Shown here: piece by piece, positions 34,049 through 42,695 of the stretch
Layout: every line of letters starts with the position of its first letter
Position numbering within the stretch: the first letter of the stretch is position 1
Origin: Candidatus Laterigemmans baculatus
GTDB taxonomy: Bacteria > Planctomycetota > Planctomycetia > Pirellulales > Pirellulaceae
Assembly (NCBI RefSeq): GCF_010367455.1
Contig: NZ_WRPR01000023.1
Span: forward strand, 1 to 64,000
DNA: 64,000 bases
Direction of reading: 5' to 3'
The notes under the pieces: model-generated
What the model was told of the DNA's origin: nothing
The model's input: only the letters and a program-made list of their open reading frames with translations
Database searches by the model: none
Translations under genes and position numbers: made by a program

Positions 34049-34459
34049 ATGAAATACATGTTATTGATCTACAGTGACGAGAACGCTTGGACAGAGTCGG
34101 AGCGGGAGCACTGTTATGAGGAATCGACCCAGCTCGTCGGCCAGCTCCGCAGCAGCGGTCAGTGCTTGGCGGCCGCACCGTTGCATCCGGTCTCGACGGC
34201 TACGAGCGTGCGCGTTCGCGACGGCAAACGGCTGGTGACCGATGGACCATTCGCCGAAACCCGAGAACAGCTCGGCGGATACTTTCTGATCGATGCGACC
34301 GATTTGGACGAAGCGATCCGAATCGCAGAACGCATTCCAGGGGCTCGCGTCGGGACGGTGGAAATCCGTCCGGTCCTGGAGATCCCGGGCTTGCCCGAAG
34401 CCTTGGACGCGGTCGCCGCGGCGGACCGGAACGGCCATTCCGTGAGCCGTAGGCGCTAG
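34049..34459 (+). CDS. YciI/DGPF-domain protein, copy 2
   Basis: 136 residues; ATG preceded by CCTCCTGAGGACCAGG. KYMLLIYSDENAW and RLVTDGPFAETREQLGGYFL are the family hallmarks. It is more typical than the first copy. The last residues (GHSVSRRR) and the TAG stop are encoded by a REP-like GAGCCGTAGGCGCTAG sequence, so the C-terminus has probably been altered by element insertion. Confidence 0.92.
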   Translation: MKYMLLIYSDENAWTESEREHCYEESTQLVGQLRSSGQCLAAAPLHPVSTATSVRVRDGKRLVTDGPFAETREQLGGYFLIDATDLDEAIRIAERIPGARVGTVEIRPVLEIPGLPEALDAVAAADRNGHSVSRRR

Positions 34460-34642
34460 CGTTCTGTCAGAAAACTCCCTCTCAGCATTACCCTCCCCCC
34501 GGGAGGGTCGGGCTCTCAGACCCGGGGAGGGCTTAGTGAATTCCGCCGCATGGAGGCTTTACGTCGCGGATCACCCTCCCCGCTCGTTCCTCGCGACCCT
34601 CCCGGGGGGTGGGTGACGTTATGGGTTTTCTGACAGAGCCTA
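34460..34642. repeat. MITE-like element, copy 4 (best preserved)
   Basis: Terminal inverted repeats TTCTGTCAGAAAACTCCC and, inverted from the right, GGCTCTGTCAGAAAACCC, extending inward to CCCTCCCCCCGGGAGGG-type blocks. Inner modules: B (GGGCTCTCAGACCCG) then A (GCTCGTTCCTCGCGA). The right end supplies the TAG stop codon of the minus-strand kinase gene. It sits between the halves of a REP-like palindrome (GAGCCGTAGGCGCTAGCG on the left, TACCGCGTGGCGG on the right). Confidence 0.88.
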
Positions 34643-36310
34643 CCGCGTGGCGGCGGATACTTCGCGGACGGTGCCGCTCATGCCGTCGCCGCGAATTTGC
34701 GCGAGCAGCTCCTGCAGGCAGACCGGTTTGACGACGTGGGCGTCGAATCCGGCTTCCTCGGTTAAGCGGCGATGCTCATCGCCGCCCCAACCGGTCAGTG
34801 CAATGATCTGGGGCTGGTCATTTCCGCAGCGGCGACGGATCTGCTTGGCGACTTCAAAGCCGTCCATCCCGGGCAGCCCGATATCGAGGACGATCGTGCG
34901 ATATTGCTTGCGGTCAATCGTGCGGAGGGCCATCGGGCCATCGTTGACGACGTCCGCCTCCATGCCGTGCAATCGCATCAGTTCGCGGAGACTCGTTCCG
35001 GCATCAACGTTGTCTTCGACGATCAGCACCGCTTCGCCCACCGCAGAGGCCGAACCCTGCGAAGCAAAGTCCATTTCGCTGACAGCGGACGCGTCGCAAG
35101 GGGCGACGCGATTCGCCATGTCCGCGGTTGGGATTTCACGCTGCTCGACTGCACTGTGCCTGCCTTCAGGGTGCCGTCCTTCAGGGTGCTGGGCCTCAAG
35201 AGGCTCGTCGCGCCGCGGTTCGGCAGCGGCGGCTGGCTTCGAGAGTGGCAGAGTGACCGAGAATCGGCTTCCGGTCCCGGGGCCGCGGCTGACCGCTTCG
35301 AGCGTACCGCTGTGCATTTCGACCAGATTGCGGACGATCGATAGTCCCACTCCGAGGCCTCCATACTCGCGGGTTCGGGAGGTATCGATCTGCGTGAAGG
35401 GCTCGAGGATCCGCTCCGCTTCGGACGGTGGAAATCCCATCCCGTTGTCGATCACTTGGATCACGGCCTGGCCATCGAGCATTTCGAGGCTCAAGGTGAT
35501 CCGGCCGTTCTTCGGAGTGTACTTGGCCGCATTGGAGAGCAGGTTTGCCGTCAGTTGCGTCAAACGGACGGAATCGCCGTGGACGTAGACCGGGGCCTTC
35601 GGAAGGATGTAGCAGAAGTTATGAAATTTCTGCTGCATCCATTCATCGGTTTGCTCGATTGCATCGCGGACAGATTCGCGAAGGTCGACAACCGCCAGTT
35701 TCAATTGGACGTTGCCTCGCAGTAACCGAGAGACATCCATCAGGTCATCCACCAACCGGACCAGGTGGGCCATTTGGCGGGCCATCACGCGGCGGTTTTC
35801 TTCGCGAACCGTGCCCGACTTCTCCCAAATCGCCAAGCTGGTTTTGATTGGCGCAAGTGGATTGCGAAGCTCGTGCGCGAGCAGCGCGAGAAACTCATCC
35901 TTGCGGTGATCCGCCTCTCGCAGCGAAGCGGTCAGACGCTCATTGTCCTGCAATCGCATTTCGGCCAACTTCCGCTGGTGATCGCTGGTGACAAAGAGCC
36001 CGATCGCCACGCAGTTGACGAGGACATAGATCGCGAGGCTGACGAGGTCATCCGGCGAGTCTACGATCAGACTCCACGTGGATGAGACGAAGAAAAAAAT
36101 TGCGGCCAACGTGCCCAGCAGCAGGGACAGTAGCGCCGGTCCCGCCCCCGCGATCCACGCCGTCAACAGGACCGACAGGTAGAACAAGCTGAAGGGGCAC
36201 TCCGAGCCGAGACTCGGCTGGAGCAACGACCGTACCCAGACGGCCGTCGCCGTGCTGATAAACGCCACGGTGTAGCGTGAAAGTACATTGTTCCAAACGT
36301 GCGGTGCCAT
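34640..36310 (-). CDS. Hybrid histidine kinase with DUF4118 membrane domain and receiver
   Basis: I chose the ATG at 36310 (556 residues); 36358 is an alternative. Four membrane helices form a DUF4118-like N-terminus (FLSVLL-type segments around residues 20-110, e.g. LSLLLGTLAAIFFFVSSTW). The HisKA domain has His146 in LLAHELRNPLAP. The ATPase has N and G boxes (LLSNAAKYTPKNG, DNGMGFPPSE, GLGVGLSIVRNLVE). A linker is followed by a receiver with Asp476 (IVLDIGLPGMDG). It lies directly downstream of the CsrA-receiver fusion gene in the same direction, so the pair is a probable phosphorelay. Confidence 0.92.
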   Translation of the reverse strand: MAPHVWNNVLSRYTVAFISTATAVWVRSLLQPSLGSECPFSLFYLSVLLTAWIAGAGPALLSLLLGTLAAIFFFVSSTWSLIVDSPDDLVSLAIYVLVNCVAIGLFVTSDHQRKLAEMRLQDNERLTASLREADHRKDEFLALLAHELRNPLAPIKTSLAIWEKSGTVREENRRVMARQMAHLVRLVDDLMDVSRLLRGNVQLKLAVVDLRESVRDAIEQTDEWMQQKFHNFCYILPKAPVYVHGDSVRLTQLTANLLSNAAKYTPKNGRITLSLEMLDGQAVIQVIDNGMGFPPSEAERILEPFTQIDTSRTREYGGLGVGLSIVRNLVEMHSGTLEAVSRGPGTGSRFSVTLPLSKPAAAAEPRRDEPLEAQHPEGRHPEGRHSAVEQREIPTADMANRVAPCDASAVSEMDFASQGSASAVGEAVLIVEDNVDAGTSLRELMRLHGMEADVVNDGPMALRTIDRKQYRTIVLDIGLPGMDGFEVAKQIRRRCGNDQPQIIALTGWGGDEHRRLTEEAGFDAHVVKPVCLQELLAQIRGDGMSGTVREVSAATR

Positions 36311-36386
36311 GAGCGGTCCTCGAACTCCCACGGGGCCCCGCGTCCGATGGCGGGGCATCTCAATCGAGCGGTTTCAGGACCGGAGC

Positions 36387-37169
36387 TCAGTGCACCGACG
36401 TCCGCAATGAACGGCCCGCCTCGCGCGGCGAGTCCAACGACGACAGTAGGGCGGGCACGTTGAGCGGCTTGGAGAACCATCCGTCCCAGCCATCGACGTC
36501 GGGACGCGTCTCCGGCCCCGCGTCCTCGCCGGTCACGGCATAGACGCGGAGGTTGCGGAGCCGCCCGTTGCCGCGGATTTGCGCTAAGGCCTCCAGCCCA
36601 TTGCACATCGGCATGTTGAGATCCATTAGCACGAAGTCCGGTAGCACGGAGGACTGCAACAGGATCTCGAGCGCCTCTTGACCATCGCGGGCAACGCTCA
36701 CATCAAAGCCGCGGGCGACTAACAAGTAGGAGAGCAGCATCCGCTCATTATCCGAATCCTCCACCGCCAGCACGCGTGGCCGATGGGAGGCATCGGCGAC
36801 GGCCGGTGGCCAAGCCGCGATGGGCTCTTCGTCACTTTCGCTCGAAGCCGCTTCGCCAATGATCTGCTCGAGCAGCTTTTCCGCTTCCTCGGTGTTCCCA
36901 CGCTCTAAATGCACCTGCAGAATCTGCAACTTCAACAGCAGCGAGTTCAGCTGGTTCCGCAGCGCGTGGGTCGTAGCCGTGTGCGGGACCGACGGATCGC
37001 TCGGCAGCAAGTCCGCGTCCATACCGACCTCGGCCCGGAGCACCTTGACCGATTCGGGGGCGGCGACGCCGACTTTGACCAGCCGACCGCTGACCTTCAG
37101 CACCCGTACGACAATTCCCAGATTGGGAAAAATGAGATCCTGCCCGGCTCGTCGAGATACGACTAACAT
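36387..37169 (-). CDS. CsrA-like RNA-binding domain fused to response-regulator receiver
   Basis: I chose the ATG at 37169 because GGAGG sits 7 bases upstream and the protein then begins exactly like CsrA: MLVVSRRAGQDLIFPNLGIV, then VKVGVAAPESVKVLRAEV (Arg45 matches the RNA-binding Arg44 of CsrA). 260 residues. Residues 68-105 form a helix starting HALRNQLN, like the H-box of histidine kinases but with no ATPase domain. Residues 131-245 are a receiver with Asp139 in EDSD, phospho-acceptor Asp183 (LMDLNMP), Thr213 and Lys234. It precedes the hybrid kinase gene by 76 bases (to 36310). Phosphorylation-controlled RNA binding is inferred. Confidence 0.85.
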   Translation of the reverse strand: MLVVSRRAGQDLIFPNLGIVVRVLKVSGRLVKVGVAAPESVKVLRAEVGMDADLLPSDPSVPHTATTHALRNQLNSLLLKLQILQVHLERGNTEEAEKLLEQIIGEAASSESDEEPIAAWPPAVADASHRPRVLAVEDSDNERMLLSYLLVARGFDVSVARDGQEALEILLQSSVLPDFVLMDLNMPMCNGLEALAQIRGNGRLRNLRVYAVTGEDAGPETRPDVDGWDGWFSKPLNVPALLSSLDSPREAGRSLRTSVH

Positions 37170-37329
37170 CCAATTGCCTCCTGCATCTCCGCCGAGCCGA
37201 CAAGTCGCTTCATGCGAAGATTTCGACGCCACAAGCCGTGGGTGTGGCTGCCCATCGTCCCCTGCCACAGTTCTTCGCGGACAGGTGCAGACGAGTGGTG
37301 GAATCGGTGCCGTCATCTGCACCGTCAAG

Positions 37330-37622
37330 TGGGCTTGATTCTACGGCTCGCCCATCGCCCCTTCAATGACCGACGCTCCGATTTTCGTAACCCAGCGGTG
37401 CGTACGTCAGCCTTTCCAGGCGGACTCTTACGCTCGAAAGGCCAGGCTGGAAAGCCTGACGCACGTGCAGGCGGACTGTCACGCCAGGCTCTGTCAGAAA
37501 ACCCTGAGCCGACGGCGCTAGCCGCGGGTGCTGCAGCGGAAATCCCGGGGCTGCGAGGCCCGAGGCTAGCGCCTACGGCTCACCCGAGGCTCGCAAGTCC
37601 AGGCTGGAAAGCCCGACGTATG
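37330..37622. repeat. Composite of CAGGCTGG hairpins, a solo MITE end and a REP-like unit
   Basis: In order: GTCAGCCTTTCCAGGC near 37405; GCCAGGCTGGAAAGCCTGAC at 37441; a lone MITE end GGCTCTGTCAGAAAACCC at 37488; a REP-like pair GAGCCGACGGCGCTAGCC ... GGCTAGCGCCTACGGCTC (37508-37580); and CCAGGCTGGAAAGCCCGACG near 37592. No gene is supportable in 37170-37628, so this is a repeat hot spot between the FAD oxidoreductase tail and the CsrA-receiver start. Confidence 0.7.
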
Positions 37623-37628
37623 GGGGAC

Positions 37629-39776
37629 TTACTGGTCGAGCGGCAGCCACTGGACGGCATCGACGATCACGTGCCCCTCGGTCCCCGCGTTGGAGACGGT
37701 GACTTCGGCCGTCAGCTCGGAGAAGTCGTAGCTGCCGAGCGAAATCAGCAGCCCATCGATCGGCGGGGTTTTCTTCTGGTCAACCGACACGGTGGCGGTG
37801 CCCGCTGCGTGCTGGATTCGCACTGGCACGTTGCTCGAGCGGTTACCCCCGGCCGAATAAGCCAGGCGGACTTCGTAACGTCCGGCCGAGGGGAGTTCGG
37901 CGGAGAAGGTCGCCGAGGCTTCCCCTTTGGTGGTGCTGCCGTCGTGGAGGTACCCGCTGGCGACCCATTTGCCAAGCGTGGTGCTGTGGCCCCAGTTGCC
38001 GACCAGCTTCGCCTGCTCGTCGTCGACGACCACGCCGCCGAGCGACTTGGGGGCGACGCCCTGTTTGGTAGGCCGAGGATCGGTCCACTCGAGCACTTGG
38101 CCGTCGGCGACGAGCCGCTCGCGGAGCCGGTCGTAGGGCACTTCTTGAACGCTTAATTCTCCGTCGATCGCCAGCGCCGCGGCAGTCGCTGCGCTTTGCC
38201 CGAGAATCATGAACACGGGCTCCATTCGAATCGAGCCGAAGGCGATGTGCGAGCTGCTAACACAGACCGGGACGAGCAAGTTTTCGCACTCCTCGCGTTT
38301 GGGCACCAGCGAGCCGTAGGCGATTTCATAGGGACCGCGCGTGCTGACTCCGATGTCCCCCTCGTTCTGGACGTAACCTTCCGGAGTAACGTAGCGCTGC
38401 ACGTTATGAGAATCCATCGTGTAGGACCCCATCCCCACCGACTCGGGTGTGGGACGTTTTTTCAGCAGCTCGTTTTCCGTCATCACGTACTTCCCCACCA
38501 TCCGCCGCGCTTCGCGCACATAGATCTGATGGGGCCAGTGGCCGTTGTCGGTGAATTCGTCGCGCGGCAGCCCCCACTGTTGCATCCGCGTGCGAACCTC
38601 TTCGGGAACGCGAGGATCGTTGGCTAGAAAATACATCAGGCCCTTCTGATACGTCTCGTGCTCGCGAATGATCGCTCGCCGCTGATCATAAGAGCCTTCG
38701 GGGTAGTCATAGTTGTATCCGATGTTATCGGTGCTGAAGGGACCGTGATTATTCGTATCGGTTTTGTGATTGGGGATCGGGTCAAACTTGTCGAACGTTT
38801 CCCGCCAACCAGCATCGAAGATCCGCACCAGTAATTCGTACTGTCCGGGATCGTATCCCTCGGGCTTCGGAAAGGGGATTCGGTTTTCGGGAGCGTTCGT
38901 GAGGCACATCCGGAAGCAGTAGGCTTGGATTCGCTTGTCGGCCTCGCCACGCTGCCCCGGGTCCTCGCCGCTGATTCGCGGCAGCAGACCGCTCGAAGGA
39001 TCATCGGGCACCACGTAGGGGCTAATGGGTTTGGGAACCGCGCCGAAGTGATGGCGGTGGTGCAGCACGCCGACTTGCACCCCGTTCCAGGTTTCCCCGT
39101 ACTGGCTGCTCGACTCGCGGCCGACGTGGTAGGAAACACCGGCAGCGGCCATTAGATCGCCTTCGTACGTGGCGTCGATGAACATCCGGCCGCGATAGGT
39201 CTCGCCGTCGAGCGTCGTGATCGAGGCGATCCGATTGTCCTGGAGTTCGACACCCTGCTTGCGGTCGAGCCACGCGTTGCGAACGACGGGAATCCGCAGT
39301 TCCTCGACCCAGGCATCGAAGACCTGTTCGGCCACGTGCGGCTCGAAGATCCACATTGTCCGTTCGGCTTTGTCGATCGCGGGCGTGCCCTGCCCTTTGT
39401 TGCCGTACTCCTCAGCCGCTTGCCATTTCCAGGTTTCCGGCTGCTGATACTCTCTCCAAATCCGGTGATAGAACTGCCGGGCCAGGCCGCCAATGACAGC
39501 TTTATTTCCGCTGTCGGTCCATCCCAGACCGCCGCTCGATAGTCCCCCAAGGTGCTTGTCGGGGCTGACGACGATCGCGGTCTTGCCCATCTCCTGGGCC
39601 TGCACGGCCGCCGTGACCGCCGCGCTCGTCCCCCCGTAGATCACGACATCGTAGACGTCGGCGTCCCGGGTATTGGCACTGCGAGCCGCTCGTTCGTCCG
39701 CAGCTTGCAGCCCCTGAGTCGCAAACAGAAGAAGCGTCAGCGTCGCACAGACACGATGAGAGAGCCGGATCCACAT
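37629..39776 (-). CDS. Secreted FAD-dependent oxidoreductase with C-terminal golvesin-like domain
   Basis: I chose the ATG at 39776 (715 residues), which gives a signal peptide (CATLTLLLFATQGLQA); the frame is open much further upstream. The FAD-binding Rossmann strand is VYDVVIYGGTSAAVTAAVQA, followed by HLGGLSSGGLGWTD; the C-terminal FAD contact block has PVFMILGQSAATAAALA. The last 130 residues are a beta-sandwich of the golvesin/CBM type (GRYEVRLAYSAGGNRSSNVP, VIVDAVQWLP). It belongs to the large planctomycete family of secreted FAD oxidoreductases, probably acting on sugars; substrate unknown. Divergent from the TPR gene. Confidence 0.88.
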   Translation of the reverse strand: MWIRLSHRVCATLTLLLFATQGLQAADERAARSANTRDADVYDVVIYGGTSAAVTAAVQAQEMGKTAIVVSPDKHLGGLSSGGLGWTDSGNKAVIGGLARQFYHRIWREYQQPETWKWQAAEEYGNKGQGTPAIDKAERTMWIFEPHVAEQVFDAWVEELRIPVVRNAWLDRKQGVELQDNRIASITTLDGETYRGRMFIDATYEGDLMAAAGVSYHVGRESSSQYGETWNGVQVGVLHHRHHFGAVPKPISPYVVPDDPSSGLLPRISGEDPGQRGEADKRIQAYCFRMCLTNAPENRIPFPKPEGYDPGQYELLVRIFDAGWRETFDKFDPIPNHKTDTNNHGPFSTDNIGYNYDYPEGSYDQRRAIIREHETYQKGLMYFLANDPRVPEEVRTRMQQWGLPRDEFTDNGHWPHQIYVREARRMVGKYVMTENELLKKRPTPESVGMGSYTMDSHNVQRYVTPEGYVQNEGDIGVSTRGPYEIAYGSLVPKREECENLLVPVCVSSSHIAFGSIRMEPVFMILGQSAATAAALAIDGELSVQEVPYDRLRERLVADGQVLEWTDPRPTKQGVAPKSLGGVVVDDEQAKLVGNWGHSTTLGKWVASGYLHDGSTTKGEASATFSAELPSAGRYEVRLAYSAGGNRSSNVPVRIQHAAGTATVSVDQKKTPPIDGLLISLGSYDFSELTAEVTVSNAGTEGHVIVDAVQWLPLDQ

Positions 39777-40097
39777 GCAGTTTGCCTCGAGGAATATTTC
39801 GCGAGAGAGCGGGTACGGGAGCGGAGACGCAAAGCCGGCCGTGGAGTGAAGGCTGGTGCGCTCCGGTTCTCGTTCCCAGCCTACTCCTCCGTCCGCTCCA
39901 GATCGAGCTCCCGACGTGCCCGTTGCACCGGAGGCGCTGTTTTGCCACTTCGCCCGCGGGGATGCATTACAATCGCAGGCGAGCTGTTCGCTGTGACAGC
40001 GAGTCCCGCCCCGATCCTTCCTGTTGGCACCGATTCCGCTTGGCTGAATTCCGTGCAGCCGAATCTCCCCTCCTGCCGAACCTAGGGTCCACCAGAA
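39777..40097. other. Intergenic region between divergent genes
   Basis: About 320 bases between the FAD oxidoreductase and the TPR-thioredoxin gene. The frame of the former stays open here, but the translation is not protein-like. No repeat of the named families and no clear promoter pair stands out. Confidence 0.4.
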
Positions 40098-42521
40098 ATG
40101 AAAATGAGTCGATCCATCGGCATGCTGCCACTCGCCGCGAGCCTCTTCGGGGTGTGCTTGCTGAGCACCTCGCGACTGGCTGCTGCTGACTCGGTCGAGC
40201 GTTCGGCCGAAGCGGTTGCCGCCGGCCATAGCTACCACGGCGAAGCGTTCAACGAAGGGCCACGGCAAGCGGCAGAGTTGCTCGACGGGATCGCGAACCT
40301 TGACTTTCCGACCTCCGCCAAGGAGGAGCGAACGCAGGCCTTCATCGAACAAGGTGTCGCCCAGCTCCACGGCTTCTGGTACCTCGAGGCGGAGCGGTCG
40401 TTCCGCCAAGCGGCGGCCGCGGAGCCGGAATTGGCAATCGCCTACTGGGGGATGGCGATGGCCAACACCAATAACCAGTCGCGGGCCCGCGGGCTGATCG
40501 ACCAAGCAATGGAGCTTCGCGAAGCCGGCGCCTCACCTCGAGAGAAGCGGTACATCGAGGCCCTCGATCGCTACCTCGGTCCGGCCGAAGATTCGGAGCA
40601 AGCTACCGAGTCGAAGGAAGAGGAATCGGATGAGCCGAAGAGGAAGGCCAAGCCGCAATCCAAAGAGGAGAAAGCTCAGGCCGAGAAGGATGCGAAGCGG
40701 AAGCGAGCTGAGCGGTATCTGTCGGACCTCGAGCAGATTCTCCATGAGTTCCCCGAGGATATCGAAGCCAAGGCCTTGCTCGCCGTCCAGCTCTGGATGT
40801 TCGAACGCGAGGGAGTGACGATGCCGAGCCGGTACGCCGTCGACGCGCTGCTCGGTGATGTCTTTGCCGCGAACCCGATGCACCCAGCGCATCACTACCG
40901 CATTCACTTGTGGGACCGACAGCGACCGCAAAACGCGCTCGAGTCCGCGGCGCTCTGCGGGCCTTCGATGCCGGCGGTCGCCCACATGTGGCACATGCCC
41001 GGGCACATTTATTCGCGGCTGCATCGCTACGCCGACGCCGCGTGGCAACAGGAAGCTTCGGCGCGGGTGGACCATGCCCATATCTCCCGAGCCCGGTTGC
41101 TCCCCGATCAGATTCATAACTTCGCTCATAACAATGAATGGCTGACGCGAAATCTTATCCATACTGGCCGGGTGGAAGACGCGCTTGAGCAGGCCCGGAA
41201 TCTGGTTTCGCTGCCGCAACATCCGAAATACAACTCAATGAAGAAGGGTGGGAGTTTCAAGTACGGTCATCAGCGGCTGCTTCAGGTTCTTACCACGTAT
41301 GGACTGTGGAAAGAGTTGACCGAGGAAGCCGCCGGGCCTTATCTGGCGGTCATCGGAGATGCGAAAGCGGACCGCGAGCGGACGGCTTGGCTCGCCGTCG
41401 CCCATCTCCTGTCGGACAATCGCCGCGAGGGGCGGAGGTTGCAGCGGGAACTTCAAACCCAGCGATTGAAGCTCCAGGAGTCGCTGCTCCAGGCCCAGGC
41501 CGCCGAGGATTCGCCCGCCAAAGACGCATCCGCCACGCCAGAGCAGGAGAAAGCCAACGCGGAAGAGACGGGCGAGTCGACCCCACCGGCCGAGACTCGG
41601 AGCGTTGCGAAGCTGAAGGCGGAGCTTAAGGAACTGAACATCGTCTTGGCCCGCGTGGCCGCGGCGGCGGCCGCTCTTCGCAAGGACTCAGAGGCTGTCG
41701 AGCGGCACGCCAAAGCGGCGAAGCTCGATAAAATCTTGCAGGCTTGCTGGTTGGCCCAGGCGGGCGACCTCAAATCCGCGGCGGAGGTCGCGGCGGAGGC
41801 GGTCAAGGCTGGCGAAGGAGAAGTGCCACCGCTGGCGGTACTGGTCGATGTGCTGTGGCAGCAAGGAAAACAGGAGGAAGCCCAAAAACGCTTTGCGGAG
41901 CTGCAAAAGCTGGCCTGCGACGCTGATCTGACAACTCCGCTGCTGGCAAGGCTCGCACCGGTCGCCGCTGCACTCAAAGCCGGAGAGGATTGGGGAATCG
42001 ACACCCCACCCGCCAAAGATCTCGGCAAGCGGCCGCCGCTTGATCAGCTCGGACCGTTCCGCTGGGAGCCCCCCACCGCGCCCGCATGGCAGGCGGTAGA
42101 TGCGGAACAAGCGGCAGTCAGCGACGATCGTTTCGCTGGTAAGCCGCGGATTCTGATCTTTTACCTCGGCTTTGGTTGTCTGCACTGCGTCGAACAATTG
42201 AAAGCCTTCTCGCCGATGGCCGAGCAATACGAACAAGCCGGAATCGAACTGGTCGGGATTAGCAGTGAAACCGTGAAGCAGCTCCAATTGGGACTCGAAA
42301 ATTTCGACCAAGAGTTGCCGCTGCCGCTGCTAGCCGACCCTGAGCAGAAGGTGTTTAAGCAGTATGCGTGCTGGGACGACTTTGAGCAGCAGCCGCTGCA
42401 CGGCACGTTTTTGATCGATAGCGCGGGGAAAATTCGCTGGCAAGATATCAGCCACGAGCCCTTCACCGATGCAGCGTTCCTGCTCAAAGAAGCAAACCGG
42501 CTGTTGGCTCTGCCGCAGTAG
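40098..42521 (+). CDS. Secreted TPR protein fused to thioredoxin/redoxin domain
   Basis: 807 residues with signal peptide (LPLAASLFGVCLLSTSRLAA). Residues about 60-660 are a TPR-like helical scaffold (GFWYLEAERSFRQAAAAEPE, LAIAYWGMAMANTNNQSRAR, VAHMWHMPGHIYSRLHRYAD) with a charged insert of Lys/Glu (about 165-205). The C-terminal 130 residues are an AhpC/TSA-type thioredoxin fold with a C-x-x-C site, GFGCLHCVEQ (about 694-697), and GTFLIDSAGKIRWQDIS. So it could reduce disulphides or peroxide outside the cytoplasm while docked through the TPRs. The fused order is unusual; single ORF, no sign of frameshift. Confidence 0.85.
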   Translation: MKMSRSIGMLPLAASLFGVCLLSTSRLAAADSVERSAEAVAAGHSYHGEAFNEGPRQAAELLDGIANLDFPTSAKEERTQAFIEQGVAQLHGFWYLEAERSFRQAAAAEPELAIAYWGMAMANTNNQSRARGLIDQAMELREAGASPREKRYIEALDRYLGPAEDSEQATESKEEESDEPKRKAKPQSKEEKAQAEKDAKRKRAERYLSDLEQILHEFPEDIEAKALLAVQLWMFEREGVTMPSRYAVDALLGDVFAANPMHPAHHYRIHLWDRQRPQNALESAALCGPSMPAVAHMWHMPGHIYSRLHRYADAAWQQEASARVDHAHISRARLLPDQIHNFAHNNEWLTRNLIHTGRVEDALEQARNLVSLPQHPKYNSMKKGGSFKYGHQRLLQVLTTYGLWKELTEEAAGPYLAVIGDAKADRERTAWLAVAHLLSDNRREGRRLQRELQTQRLKLQESLLQAQAAEDSPAKDASATPEQEKANAEETGESTPPAETRSVAKLKAELKELNIVLARVAAAAAALRKDSEAVERHAKAAKLDKILQACWLAQAGDLKSAAEVAAEAVKAGEGEVPPLAVLVDVLWQQGKQEEAQKRFAELQKLACDADLTTPLLARLAPVAAALKAGEDWGIDTPPAKDLGKRPPLDQLGPFRWEPPTAPAWQAVDAEQAAVSDDRFAGKPRILIFYLGFGCLHCVEQLKAFSPMAEQYEQAGIELVGISSETVKQLQLGLENFDQELPLPLLADPEQKVFKQYACWDDFEQQPLHGTFLIDSAGKIRWQDISHEPFTDAAFLLKEANRLLALPQ

Positions 42522-42545
42522 CAGCATCCCCTCAGCCACCACACA

Positions 42546-42626
42546 CTGGGCTCTGTCAGAAAACCCATAACGACACCATCCCCCCGGGAGGGTAGTGCCA
42601 AAAGGGATTCTTCTGACAGAGCCTAG
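42546..42626. repeat. MITE-like element, copy 5 (miniature, no inner modules)
   Basis: About 80 bases. Left end GGCTCTGTCAGAAAACCC, right end (inverted) GGCTCTGTCAGAAGAATC, with one CCATCCCCCCGGGAGGGT block between. Both inner modules present in the ~180-base copies are gone, so this is the minimal form defined by its ends. Confidence 0.85.
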
Positions 42627-42695
42627 CTGGACAGCGCCACTTTCTTACGCTGAATTGCGATAAAGTCAGCAGCGCCCAGCAGTTGGCTACCAAGT

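Noticed and set aside
39777-40505. N-terminal extension of the FAD oxidoreductase frame
   Set aside because: The frame is open by GC-rich chance and overlaps the divergent TPR gene; the signal peptide begins at 39776.
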